Assembly (NCBI GenBank): GCA_964512675.1
Contig: CAZEJR010000018.1
Location: 1 to 48,761, forward strand
Direction of reading: 5' to 3'
Source: A07HB70 sp964512675
GTDB taxonomy: Archaea; Halobacteriota; Halobacteria; Halobacteriales; Haloferacaceae
Length of the DNA: 48,761 nucleotides
Of the stretch, positions 9,019 through 16,656 are shown piece after piece. The translations under genes were made by a program, and so were the position numbers. Each line of letters opens with the position of its first letter. The stretch's first letter is position 1. The notes beneath the pieces were generated by a model that ran no database searches, was not told the DNA's origin, and worked only from the letters and a program-made list of their open reading frames with translations.

Positions 9019-10149
9019 CTACTCCGACCCTCCGAGCTTGCGCTGCATCCGTCGTTCGACGAGCTGTGAGCCGACGCTCAGGAACAGGACGGTGACGAAC
9101 AGCACGACACCGGCTGCGAACAGCGCACTCAGCTGGAATCCGTCGGCCTCGCCGTAGTTCGCGGCGATAAGCGAGGTGAGCGTCTCGTAGCCGTAGAAGA
9201 CGTTGTACAGCGGCTCCGGGAACGCCGGGCTGTTCCGGAGCATCACCGTCGCGGCCATCGTCTCGCCGATTGCCCGGCCGACGCCGAGCAGGACCGCAGC
9301 CGAGACGCCCGACACTGCCGCCGGCAGGGTGATGGTCGTCATCGTCTGCCAGTCGGTCGTCCCGAGCGCGAGCGACCCGCTTTTCATCTGTTCGGGCACG
9401 CTCGCGAGTGCGTCCTCCGCGACGGAGACGACAGTCGGGAGCGCCATCAGGCCGACGACCACCCCGACGAACAGGTAGGTCCCCTGTCCGACGAGGCCGA
9501 ACGCCTCGCTCGCCCACGGACTCAGGACGGTAAAGCCGATGAACCCGTAGACGATGGAGGGGATGCCAGCGAGGATCTCGACGCCCGGCTTGACGACCTC
9601 ACGGACCGTCTTCGGAGCGATCTCCGAGATGAACAGCGCGGCGGCGACGCCGAGCGGTCCGGCGACGGCGGTGGCGACGAGCGTCACCATCACCGTGCCG
9701 TGGATCATCGGGACGAGGGAGTAGACTTCCCCCGAGGTCGGAGACCACTCGAACGCCGTGAACAGCCGGAGTCCCGGGATCGTCACGCCGAACAGTTCGC
9801 CGCTCGAGTAGCGGAAGACGGGCCACGCCTCGATGAAGATGAACACGAGGATGAGCCCGAGGACCAGGATCGACGCGACCGTCATCGCGAGGCTCACCGC
9901 GCGTGCGGTCAGTTCCTGATGGTACACCCAGCCGTAGCCGGTCGCGGCCACGAACAGGGCGACCGGGACGACGGTCAGTTCGGAGACGACCAGAAACCCC
10001 CCGAACGCGGCGAGGAGCGAGACGCCACCGACCACCAGCGCGACGAGCGCGTCGGCGTCCGTCTCCCCGACGAACTCGCGTGCCGCGGCTAGTTGACGCT
10101 CGATCCACCGCAGGTTGTCGGTGACTGCCTGCGCGCCCACGGAAGACAT
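9019..10149 (-). CDS. pstC: Phosphate ABC transporter permease PstC
   Basis: A 376-residue permease. After an N-terminal soluble stretch (about 35 residues) there are two spans near the start, and then the typical binding-protein-dependent permease domain with the coupling loop (LALGTTDWQTMTTITLPAA) and the GVGRAIGETMAA segment conserved in PstC. It pairs with PstA to form the channel for phosphate. It lies 18 bp after pstS and abuts pstA with no gap, so the genes are one transcript. Confidence 0.95.
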   Translation of the reverse strand: MSSVGAQAVTDNLRWIERQLAAAREFVGETDADALVALVVGGVSLLAAFGGFLVVSELTVVPVALFVAATGYGWVYHQELTARAVSLAMTVASILVLGLILVFIFIEAWPVFRYSSGELFGVTIPGLRLFTAFEWSPTSGEVYSLVPMIHGTVMVTLVATAVAGPLGVAAALFISEIAPKTVREVVKPGVEILAGIPSIVYGFIGFTVLSPWASEAFGLVGQGTYLFVGVVVGLMALPTVVSVAEDALASVPEQMKSGSLALGTTDWQTMTTITLPAAVSGVSAAVLLGVGRAIGETMAATVMLRNSPAFPEPLYNVFYGYETLTSLIAANYGEADGFQLSALFAAGVVLFVTVLFLSVGSQLVERRMQRKLGGSE

Positions 10150-10167
10150 GGTGGAAGCCGTGCCCTC

Positions 10168-11385
10168 TTAGAAGACCGGGTCTTGTGCCGGGAGCTTCTC
10201 GAACTCGGCCTCGAGGTCGCTCGTCGGGAGCGGAATGTACTCCACGCCCTCGACGAACACCTGCTGACCGAACCCGGTCAGGAACATGTTGAGGAACGCG
10301 GCCTCGCGCATGTCCGTTCCCTCCGGCGTGTCCTCCGTTATCGTCGTGTACATGTGGAGATCCCGGTTCAGCGGGTAGTCGCTGTCGAAGATGGTGTTCT
10401 CCGCGTCCTTGTCGGGCCTGTAGGTCGTCCCTTCGAAGTCGATCGCCACCGGCTGGATGCCTGCACTCTGGAACGCCAGCGCCATGTAGCCGATCGCGCC
10501 GTCGTTCTGCTTGAGCACCGTCTGGACCTGCTGGTTCTGGCCCTTCCGGGTGTCGACCTCCATCGGTGCCTCTGCGTCGCCGAGCATGTTGAGCCGGAAC
10601 GAGGTGTCGGTGCCGGAGCCCGCTGCGCGACCGACCACGTAGATCTCCTGGTCGGGGCCGCCCACTTCGCTCCAGTTGTTGATCTCGCCCTGGTAGATGC
10701 CACGGACCTCCTCGCCGGTCAGCTCCGTCACGCCGGCGTCGTAGACGGCCTGACTGACGAAGACCGGCTGGCCGTCGCGGCCGACGACGTGGTCGACGTA
10801 GTTCGCGTCGCGCTCCTCCTCGCTGATGCCGAGTTCCGCCGTGATCGGCCCCGACGAGTTCCCGATGTCGACGAGACCGTCGCGCACGGCCTTACAGCCC
10901 GTCCCCGAGTGGCTCAGGCCGATGCTGGTCGGGAACGGCGGGCTCGACCGCTGCTCGGTCGGCTCGAAGCCGTAGAGCCCCGCGAAGTAGTCCGCGATGT
11001 TCCTGCCCTCTGCGCTGACGTCGCCGCTCGTCAGGCTCTCCCAGCCGGCAACCGACGTCTCGTCGTTGGCGCCCCAGTACTCGCCGTCGCTCGGGGGCGC
11101 GTTCGAGTTCCAGTACGAGGAGCCCGTGTTCGAGATCGGATAGACCGTCGAGGAGCCCTCGGCGGTCAGCATCGAGGTGTCCGACCCCGACCCGGACCCG
11201 GAACTCGACGCCGGCGTGTCGGTGTTCATCTCCGTACTGTCGGACTCGCCGCCCCCCGCGTCGCTCTCGTCGGACCCGGAACTGCCCGAGCAGCCGGCCA
11301 GTGCCGCTGCCCCCACGAGCGCTCCGGAGGTGGCAACGAACGTTCGCCGCGACACGCGTTCACCGCATCGACTATCTTCTGTCAT
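10168..11385 (-). CDS. pstS: Phosphate-binding Tat lipoprotein PstS
   Basis: A 405-residue periplasmic-type phosphate-binding protein. The N-terminus has the Tat motif SRRTFV, a hydrophobic stretch and the lipobox LAGC, followed by a Ser/Gly/Asp-rich linker, so it is secreted folded and anchored to the membrane. Phosphate-site segments of the family are present: EGSSTVYPI, SIGLSHSGTGCKAV, DIGNSSGP and GRAAGSGTDTSF. ATG at 11385 is chosen; a GTG one codon upstream is also possible. A TATA-like box at 11408-11413 places the transcript start at the ATG, so the pst mRNA is probably leaderless. It is the first gene of pstSCAB-phoU and captures phosphate for the permease. Confidence 0.95.
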   Translation of the reverse strand: MTEDSRCGERVSRRTFVATSGALVGAAALAGCSGSSGSDESDAGGGESDSTEMNTDTPASSSGSGSGSDTSMLTAEGSSTVYPISNTGSSYWNSNAPPSDGEYWGANDETSVAGWESLTSGDVSAEGRNIADYFAGLYGFEPTEQRSSPPFPTSIGLSHSGTGCKAVRDGLVDIGNSSGPITAELGISEEERDANYVDHVVGRDGQPVFVSQAVYDAGVTELTGEEVRGIYQGEINNWSEVGGPDQEIYVVGRAAGSGTDTSFRLNMLGDAEAPMEVDTRKGQNQQVQTVLKQNDGAIGYMALAFQSAGIQPVAIDFEGTTYRPDKDAENTIFDSDYPLNRDLHMYTTITEDTPEGTDMREAAFLNMFLTGFGQQVFVEGVEYIPLPTSDLEAEFEKLPAQDPVF

Positions 11386-11407
11386 CACACGGAGAGTGCA
11401 CTGACCC

Positions 11408-11413
11408 CATAAA
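11408..11413 (-). promoter_or_regulatory. pstS: Promoter of the pst operon (leaderless)
   Basis: TTTATG on the minus strand lies 23-28 nt before the pstS ATG, the normal distance of a haloarchaeal TATA box from the transcript start. The divergent gene at 11515 has its own box at 11484-11489. The AT-rich tract between them (about 11434-11480) is where a phosphate-responsive regulator could bind; I see no named operator. Confidence 0.55.
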
Positions 11414-11483
11414 GTCCGTTGCTATGAGTGGCACGTTTGGCTATATAGATAAACGGTACAGTATATACCACGGGAGACGGAGG

Positions 11484-11489
11484 TTATAT
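11484..11489 (+). promoter_or_regulatory. TATA box of the coiled-coil gene (leaderless)
   Basis: TTATAT ends 26 nt before the GTG at 11515, supporting both that start codon and a leaderless transcript. It is divergent from the pst promoter with about 70 bp between the two boxes. Confidence 0.5.
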
Positions 11490-11514
11490 TGTCGGCCGGG
11501 GGCGAGCGGACGTC

Positions 11515-12456
11515 GTGACAGACCCGGACGACCCCGACGTGTTCGGGCGACCGACGGAGACGGCAGCGGCGGCGCTGGCCGGTCCCGGCGACCCCGACCC
11601 CGACGAGATAGCCACGACACTCGAACTGGTGGCCGAGGACGGCGTCGTCAGCCGTGACCGGGTGGACGAGGCGCTGGCCGGACTGGCGAAGGTCGTGTCG
11701 ACGCCAGAGACGCGCGTCGAGGTGGCCGAACGCGCCGTCACGGAGGCCCGCGAGGCCGCCGCCGGTATCGACGTCGACGTCGACGCCGTCTCCCACCGGC
11801 TGGCGGGCCTCGACGCCCGCCTCGACGCCGTCGCCGACGCCGTCGACGCCCTCGGTGACCGCCTCTCCGACCTCCTCGACGACGCGGGCGACCCCGCCGC
11901 CCTCTACGAGGTCGCAGCCGGCATCCGTGACCTGACCGACGCGGCGAACGCCGCACAGCGCCGCGCGGACGAACTGCGGGACGACGCCGAGGCGACCGCG
12001 CGGTGGCTCCGCGACCCCGAGGTTCGGCGTGAGGAGTTCGACGCCGACGTCGACGCCGTCGCAGACTCGGTCGAGACGCTCGCGTCGACGGTCGACTGGC
12101 TCGCGGGCGACGCCGATAGATCACCGGACCGCGTCGACATAGACGATCCCGGCGCGGGCTGGGCAGACGCGACGGTCGACGCTCGGGTGACCGGTCTGCT
12201 GGTCGAGGACCTGCGCGCCGAACTCGTCGACCTCCGGGCGCTGGCCGACGACGGGTCGTCCTTCGACACCCACGAACGGCGGCTGACCGACCTCGCGGCC
12301 CGCCGCGACGCCCTCGTGACCCGCCTCGACGACCTCGCTCGACCGGCGTGGCGCGAGACCCACGGCGACCGGGTCGCCGCGGCGACCGACCGCGTCGACT
12401 CGTTCGACCCACCCGTCGACTGGGGCGCGGTACAGGCCGCGCTCGACGGCGTCTGA
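11515..12456 (+). CDS. Acidic coiled-coil protein, function unknown
   Basis: A 313-residue, very Asp/Ala-rich soluble protein without signal peptide or membrane span. It is nearly all helix: residues 40-290 show long heptad-like runs (HRLAGLDARLDAVADAVDAL; RAELVDLRALADD) typical of an intramolecular coiled coil. No catalytic motif is seen. It lies between the pst promoter and the AbrB-PhoU regulator on the same strand as the latter, sharing the divergent promoter region with pstS. That position suggests a partner in phosphate sensing or a scaffold at the transporter, but this is only inference from context. The GTG start is supported by a TATA box 26 nt upstream. Confidence 0.75.
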   Translation: MTDPDDPDVFGRPTETAAAALAGPGDPDPDEIATTLELVAEDGVVSRDRVDEALAGLAKVVSTPETRVEVAERAVTEAREAAAGIDVDVDAVSHRLAGLDARLDAVADAVDALGDRLSDLLDDAGDPAALYEVAAGIRDLTDAANAAQRRADELRDDAEATARWLRDPEVRREEFDADVDAVADSVETLASTVDWLAGDADRSPDRVDIDDPGAGWADATVDARVTGLLVEDLRAELVDLRALADDGSSFDTHERRLTDLAARRDALVTRLDDLARPAWRETHGDRVAAATDRVDSFDPPVDWGAVQAALDGV

Positions 12457-12558
12457 CGCTCCTATATACTCGGAGTTCGGCGACCGGAAACAGCCTGATA
12501 CGCGCCCCGTCGTCGTCCGCTCGACGACTGCTCGATATGATATATATCTATGGCCAGA

Positions 12559-12564
12559 TTTATA
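12559..12564 (+). promoter_or_regulatory. TATA box of the AbrB-PhoU gene (leaderless)
   Basis: TTTATA lies 25-30 nt before ATG 12589. It decides the start in favour of MVETRKVQV rather than the in-frame ATG at 12550, which would place the box inside the coding region. Several more TATATA-like patches occur between 12471 and 12550. Confidence 0.6.
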
Positions 12565-12588
12565 CTATCTTGCGAAAGATATCGAGAT

Positions 12589-13590
12589 ATGGTCGAGACG
12601 CGGAAGGTGCAGGTCACCGGTGGGTCGACGTACACCGTCTCAATCCCGAAGGGGTGGGCGACCGACAACGGCGTCAGCGCGGGGAGCGAGGTGGCGTTCT
12701 ACCCCGAGGGCGACTCGCTGTTCCTGACGCCGCAGACGGGCGACGAGCGCACGGAGGGGACACTCGACATCAGCGACCTGTCGGGCGAGGAACTCCGCCG
12801 CGCGGTGATGACGATGTACGTGAGCGGGTTCGATATCATCGGCCTGGAGAGCGGGCGGATCACGACCGAGCAGCGCCGGACGATCCGTGAGTCGACACAG
12901 GGGCTGGTCGGCCTCGAGGTGCTGGAGGAGACCCGCGACCGCGTCGTCGTCCGTGACCTGCTCGACTCCTCAGAGCTCTCGATCTACAACGCCGTCACCC
13001 GGATGCGGCTGATCGCCCTGTCGATGCTCGACGACGCCGTCGAGGCGCTCGCGGAGGACGACGCCGACCTCGCGACCGACGTGATCCAGCGCGACGACGA
13101 CGTCGACCGACTCTGGCTCGTCGTCTCCCGCATCTTCCGGGCGACGATCCGGACGCCGAAGGCCGCGGAGGAACTCGGCGTCCCGCGGGAGGTCTGTTTC
13201 GACTACCACTCCGCCGCCCGCCAGCTCGAGCGCGTCGCCGACCACGCGACGAAGATCGCCCACCTCACCCGGGAGTTCGAGCAGACCCCGCCCGAAGACG
13301 TACGGGCGGCGCTCGGCGACCTCCACGACGACGCCGTCGACGTCGTCGAGCGCGGGATGGACGCCCTGTTCGTCGACGACAGCGCCGAAGCGACCCGCCT
13401 CGCGAACGACGCCCGCGAGTCCGTCCCCGGTATCGACGCCCGCGCCCGCGAGATCGACCCGCTCTTGCGCGACCTCGACCCGGCGCGAGCACAGGTGCTC
13501 GGGCTCGTCGTCGACTCGCTGTCGCGTAGCGCGGACTACGGGGGCAATATCGCCGAAACCGCGCTCCAGAAGGCCGCGCCGACGCCGTGA
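12589..13590 (+). CDS. AbrB/SpoVT N-domain fused to PhoU: phosphate regulator
   Basis: A 333-residue protein. Residues 1-45 (KVQVTGGSTYTVSIPKGWA...AGSEVAFYPEGDSLFLTP) form a swapped-hairpin AbrB-type DNA-binding domain. Residues from about 120 on are two PhoU repeats, with the metal-site pattern in RQLERVADHATKIA and near the end RSADYGGNIAE. This architecture is found in archaeal PhoU-like regulators, and it would let the phosphate-transport sensor act on DNA directly. It is separate from the classical PhoU at 5732-6403. Its location beside the pst operon suggests it controls that operon or ppk; the sequence alone does not prove a target. Confidence 0.88.
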   Translation: MVETRKVQVTGGSTYTVSIPKGWATDNGVSAGSEVAFYPEGDSLFLTPQTGDERTEGTLDISDLSGEELRRAVMTMYVSGFDIIGLESGRITTEQRRTIRESTQGLVGLEVLEETRDRVVVRDLLDSSELSIYNAVTRMRLIALSMLDDAVEALAEDDADLATDVIQRDDDVDRLWLVVSRIFRATIRTPKAAEELGVPREVCFDYHSAARQLERVADHATKIAHLTREFEQTPPEDVRAALGDLHDDAVDVVERGMDALFVDDSAEATRLANDARESVPGIDARAREIDPLLRDLDPARAQVLGLVVDSLSRSADYGGNIAETALQKAAPTP

Positions 13591-13836
13591 GCGTGGCTCC
13601 GAGGGACGAGGTGCCACGAGGCCGACCGCGGGGAGTCGCGCGACCCGCGCGAGGAACGAGGTGCCACGACCCGAGCGCGCCGCGGGCGGGTCGCTCCGGC
13701 GGCTCTGCCGCCTCCGCCGTGGCGCCGCCCGCGCCACGTGCTCCCCGTCCTCGGTCTCGCGGGCCACTCCTGCGTTACCGGCGTTCCGCGCCGGTTGCTC
13801 GTGGGAGCTCCGCTCCCACGCTGGTCGCGCCCCGCC
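13591..13836. other. Gene-free spacer between convergent genes with direct repeats and four hairpins
   Basis: No coding frame with haloarchaeal composition is seen. A near-repeat of about 18 bp (core ACGAGGTGCCACGA) occurs near 13605-13620 and again near 13656-13670. Four perfect hairpins follow: 13698-13712, 13718-13738, 13777-13795 and 13800-13820. The block separates the ends of the AbrB-PhoU gene and rps8e and may act as a two-way transcription end. Confidence 0.5.
13777..13820. repeat. Double-hairpin element, copy at the phoU-rps8e junction
   Basis: Hairpin one (13777-13795) has a 7-bp stem ACCGGCG/CGCCGGT. After 4 nt comes hairpin two (13800-13820), a 21-nt unit with a perfect 9-bp stem CGTGGGAGC/GCTCCCACG and triloop TCC, which is GGA on the other strand. 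Its size, loop and GC-GGA-GC core match units at 27468, 42381 and 42409. Confidence 0.5.
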
Positions 13837-14211
13837 CTACTCCTCGACCAGCACCGCGTTTACCTGTCCGGTCTGTCCCGGTCGCGAAGTGACCCGTGCT
13901 CGGCCCGCGCTCGTCTCGACGACCGCGCCCTTCGTGACGATGTTCCGCCGGACGTAGTTCGGGTTCGCGGGGTTCTCGACGACGTTCTCGATCGTCGCCT
14001 CGGCCGTCTCGCCGCCGTCTGCCACCTGCGCGACGTTCGTCGACAGCGCCCGGGTCTTCTCCGTGTTGCCGCGTGTATCGACGGTCCGCAGACGCGGGTC
14101 GCCGACCGTCGTCTCGCTCGGGTCACGACCGAGCTGGTGGCGCTTTTTCTTCCGCGGGCGGACCCGACGCCCGCCCGTCCGCTTCCGCGTCGACGGTCCC
14201 TGGTCTTTCAT
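13837..14211 (-). CDS. rps8e: 30S ribosomal protein S8e
   Basis: A 124-residue archaeal/eukaryotic-type small-subunit protein. The N-terminus STRKRTGGRRVRPRKKK and the later VDTRGNTEKTRALSTNVAQV are hallmarks of S8e. ATG at 14211 gives the usual length; upstream in-frame codons add residues not found in the family. It is monocistronic here, divergent from the DUF2240-type gene and convergent with the AbrB-PhoU gene. Unlike most proteins in the window it is basic at its N-terminus, as expected for an rRNA-binding protein. Confidence 0.97.
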   Translation of the reverse strand: MKDQGPSTRKRTGGRRVRPRKKKRHQLGRDPSETTVGDPRLRTVDTRGNTEKTRALSTNVAQVADGGETAEATIENVVENPANPNYVRRNIVTKGAVVETSAGRARVTSRPGQTGQVNAVLVEE

Positions 14212-14323
14212 ACTCTCTTCTGTCCCTGCTGAACACTTGAACGGTGCGATCGCCCCCGCAGGCGGCCACAACTAAGACCTGCGGGCGCGAGTGCCCGGTC
14301 ATGGACGGGGGACGCCGACGCGC

Positions 14324-14779
14324 GTGAGCCTCGACGCCACCGTCGCCGTCCCCTTCCGCGACGCCGGCACCGACCGCGTCGGCGAGGGGCGGTTCGTCGT
14401 CGCGCTGTCGCTCGACCGCGACTGGTTCTCGCCCGACCAGGCCAAACGCGTCGTCGACGTCGCCGCGGCCCGGGGCCTGCTCGAACGCGACGGGAACGAC
14501 GTCGTCGCGCGGTTCGACACCGCCGACGTGACCGTTTCGGACGACTTCCGGCCCGACGAGTCGGTGCTGCGCGAACAGTCGGCGTTCGAACGTGTCCTCG
14601 ACGCCCTCGTCGACGCCGGCCACGAGAAGCAGGCCGCCGTCGCCGCCGTCAACAGCCGCCAGCGGGCGCTCGGGGTCTCACTCGAGGCCGCCGCGGTGGT
14701 GTACGCCCGCGCGAACGGTGTCGACGTCGGCCCGGCAGCCGAGCGTGTCCGCCGCGACCTCCGCGAGGAGGCCGACTGA
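14324..14779 (+). CDS. DUF2240-type protein
   Basis: A 151-residue soluble protein. The N-terminal part (VAVPFRDAGTDRVGEGRFVVALSLDRDWFSPDQAKRV) looks like a small winged or helical module, and the C-terminal part is helical (VLDALVDAGHEKQAAVAAVN...VSLEAAAVVYARANGVD). I recognise it as the haloarchaeal DUF2240 family, whose function is not known to me. GTG at 14324 fits the family start better than the upstream GTG at 14291. It ends 29 bp before nurA on the same strand, so the two are likely co-transcribed, which hints at a role near DNA repair. Confidence 0.75.
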   Translation: MSLDATVAVPFRDAGTDRVGEGRFVVALSLDRDWFSPDQAKRVVDVAAARGLLERDGNDVVARFDTADVTVSDDFRPDESVLREQSAFERVLDALVDAGHEKQAAVAAVNSRQRALGVSLEAAAVVYARANGVDVGPAAERVRRDLREEAD

Positions 14780-14808
14780 CTCTTGTTCCCGCCCCCCCTC
14801 GACCGCCC

Positions 14809-16035
14809 GTGACGCTCGACCCGGTCCACGTCGAGGGCATCGCCGACCTCGCGGGCGCTATCGCCCGCACCGTCGACGACTCCGACCACCCCGACCTCGC
14901 CCGTACGGTGTGGGACGAGTACCTCCCGCTGTACGACGACGGGCCGGTCGTCGAGACGCTCGGCGAGAAGCGCCTGCGCGTCGCGGACCTGGAGGACGCG
15001 GCGCTCTCTGCCCCGCCGTTCGAGACGGTCCACGGCGTCGACTCCGGGACGATCAATCCGACGACGTTTCGCAACGGTCTCGTCGTCGACGTCGCGCAGG
15101 CGGCGATGGCGTCCGTCCCGTCGGATCTCGACCTCCACCGCGCGCGTCACCTCGTCGCGACCGTCCACGCCAGCGACGCGACACTCTCGTTCGGCGAGGA
15201 CTGGGACACCTACGACGACGGCTACTCGCGCCGGCGGGTGCTCCACGCTCCCCGGGTCTCCCGGTTCGCCGAGGGCGTCGTCCACGCGCTCTCGCTCTAC
15301 CTCGCCGAGTCCACCCACGCGCTGTACCACGCAAACGTCGTCTCCGACCTCCTCGTCCTCGACGGGCCGCTCTACCCGACGGAGCTGCTGTCCTGGCGCG
15401 AGCGCGACCGCGAACTCGCGGCGCTGGCCGAGGCGGCGACGCCGCGCGCGGTCGTCGAAAACTACGTCCGGCTCGTCGAGACGTTCGTCGAACGGGGTGT
15501 CCCGGTCGTCGGATTCGTCAAGACGGCGACGGGCGCGACGGTGACGAGCGCGCTCCGGGACCGCGGGGTGCGCTCGCCGTGGCCGGACGACGCCGCGCTG
15601 TTTCGCCGCCTGCTGGAGCGCCGCGAGGACGGCGAGCGCCTGACCGACCGGCTCACGTTCACCTCTTGGCTCGTCTCTCGCGGCGGGACGGACGGAACGT
15701 TCGCCGCGACGGGCGACGCGTTCGGCGTCGAGCGCCGCCTCGATCCGGCGGCGTACGAGGTGGCGACGCTGTACGTCTACGACCCGCGGGTCGACGTCTG
15801 CTACCGCGTCGAGGCGCCACGCGCCGCCGTCGCAGACGCCGCGGACCGCGACGCGCTCACCCGCCAGGTGGTCCACGACGTGGCCGTCGGGCGCGGGCCG
15901 CCGCCCGCGGTCGAGAAGGCGGACGAACTCGCGCGCATCGAGCGCGCAGAGAAGGCGTCGCTCCGCCGGAAGTTCGAGCAGCGTCTCGACAGCGAGCAGG
16001 TACAGACGTACGACGAGGCCCGGTGGGAGGCGTAG
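14809..16035 (+). CDS. nurA: DNA double-strand-break nuclease NurA
   Basis: A 408-residue protein with the NurA domain. Catalytic acidic segments are seen as HGVDSGTINPTT near residue 75 and LLVLDGPLYP near residue 183, with a later FVKTATG stretch and a basic C-terminal tail (EKASLRRKFEQRL). NurA is a 5'-3' exonuclease that works inside the HerA hexamer to resect DNA ends for recombination. herA lies 0.6 kb downstream on the same strand, but the two are separated by a repeat-rich spacer and a small antisense gene, so they are not a simple operon here. The start is GTG at 14809, 29 bp after the previous stop. Confidence 0.9.
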   Translation: MTLDPVHVEGIADLAGAIARTVDDSDHPDLARTVWDEYLPLYDDGPVVETLGEKRLRVADLEDAALSAPPFETVHGVDSGTINPTTFRNGLVVDVAQAAMASVPSDLDLHRARHLVATVHASDATLSFGEDWDTYDDGYSRRRVLHAPRVSRFAEGVVHALSLYLAESTHALYHANVVSDLLVLDGPLYPTELLSWRERDRELAALAEAATPRAVVENYVRLVETFVERGVPVVGFVKTATGATVTSALRDRGVRSPWPDDAALFRRLLERREDGERLTDRLTFTSWLVSRGGTDGTFAATGDAFGVERRLDPAAYEVATLYVYDPRVDVCYRVEAPRAAVADAADRDALTRQVVHDVAVGRGPPPAVEKADELARIERAEKASLRRKFEQRLDSEQVQTYDEARWEA

Positions 16036-16222
16036 CGCGGGGCGCGAGCGAAGCGAGCGGCCCGCGAGACCGAGGGCGGCGACCGCGGAGCCGCCCGGGG
16101 TGCGCGGGAAGTGAGTAGCGTGGGGCGCTGAACGAAGTGAGGGGGTCCACGAAACGGAGCGGAGAGGCCGGAGACCGACCCGCGGAGCGGTACGACGGAC
16201 GTCGACGACGCGTCCCGCCGGC
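16036..16222. repeat. Low-complexity GCGAAGCGAG-type spacer after nurA
   Basis: The stretch is made of short GA/GC-rich repeats such as GCGAGCGAAGCGAGCGG and AACGAAGTGAGG, with a 7-bp hairpin at 16074-16096 (GGGCGGC/GCCGCCC) and a short CCGC-GGA-GCGG hairpin near 16174-16184. No gene is seen. GCGAAGC is the core of an unusually stable DNA mini-hairpin, so the region can fold readily. Confidence 0.45.
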
Positions 16223-16579
16223 TCAGACCGACGCCGTGTCGACGTCTGCGTCGTCGACCCGTTCGACCTTGACCCGGACGGCGTCGCCGGGCACGCCGAC
16301 GCGCGCGAACTGCGTCCGGACGTGTTCGCGCGCCGCCGCGAGCGCCGCCGCCCGGGAGTCGAACCCGCGGGGCACCGGCGACTCGAACGCCACCCGGACC
16401 GGTCGGCCGTCTATCTCCGTCAGCGACCCGCCGCTCTCGACCTCGTAGAACTCGTCGCAGACCCAGACGTACGGCGCCTCGCCGTCCGGGGCGCCCTTGA
16501 ACCGCGGCGGCTCCTCACCGGGTTCGAACACCGTCCCCGTGAGCGTCGTGTCTCCGCCGTGGCCGCGGACGAGGAGCAT
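16223..16579 (-). CDS. Small conserved-looking haloarchaeal protein inside the nurA-herA locus
   Basis: A 118-residue soluble acidic protein. Its middle part (RFKGAPDGEAPYVWVCDEFYEVESGG) is aromatic-rich with one Cys and reads as a compact beta domain; the C-terminal half is helical (SRAAALAAAREHVRTQF) and ends in strands. No catalytic motif is visible. It is transcribed against nurA and herA. I believe it belongs to an uncharacterised haloarchaeal family, but I cannot name it with certainty. The start ATG at 16579 lies 77 bp from the herA start, so the two share a divergent promoter region. Confidence 0.7.
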   Translation of the reverse strand: MLLVRGHGGDTTLTGTVFEPGEEPPRFKGAPDGEAPYVWVCDEFYEVESGGSLTEIDGRPVRVAFESPVPRGFDSRAAALAAAREHVRTQFARVGVPGDAVRVKVERVDDADVDTASV

Positions 16580-16656
16580 ACACCACGTCGGGCGTGGGGC
16601 CGTATGAACGCCCCGGCGGGGAAAGGCATAGGACGGTGCGTGTCGGCCGTCGACCC

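Noticed and set aside
6458..9517. A 1019-codon open frame running through pstB, pstA and part of pstC
   Set aside because: Only the last 312 codons are real (pstB). The upstream part is an arginine-rich shadow of the pstA and pstC genes.
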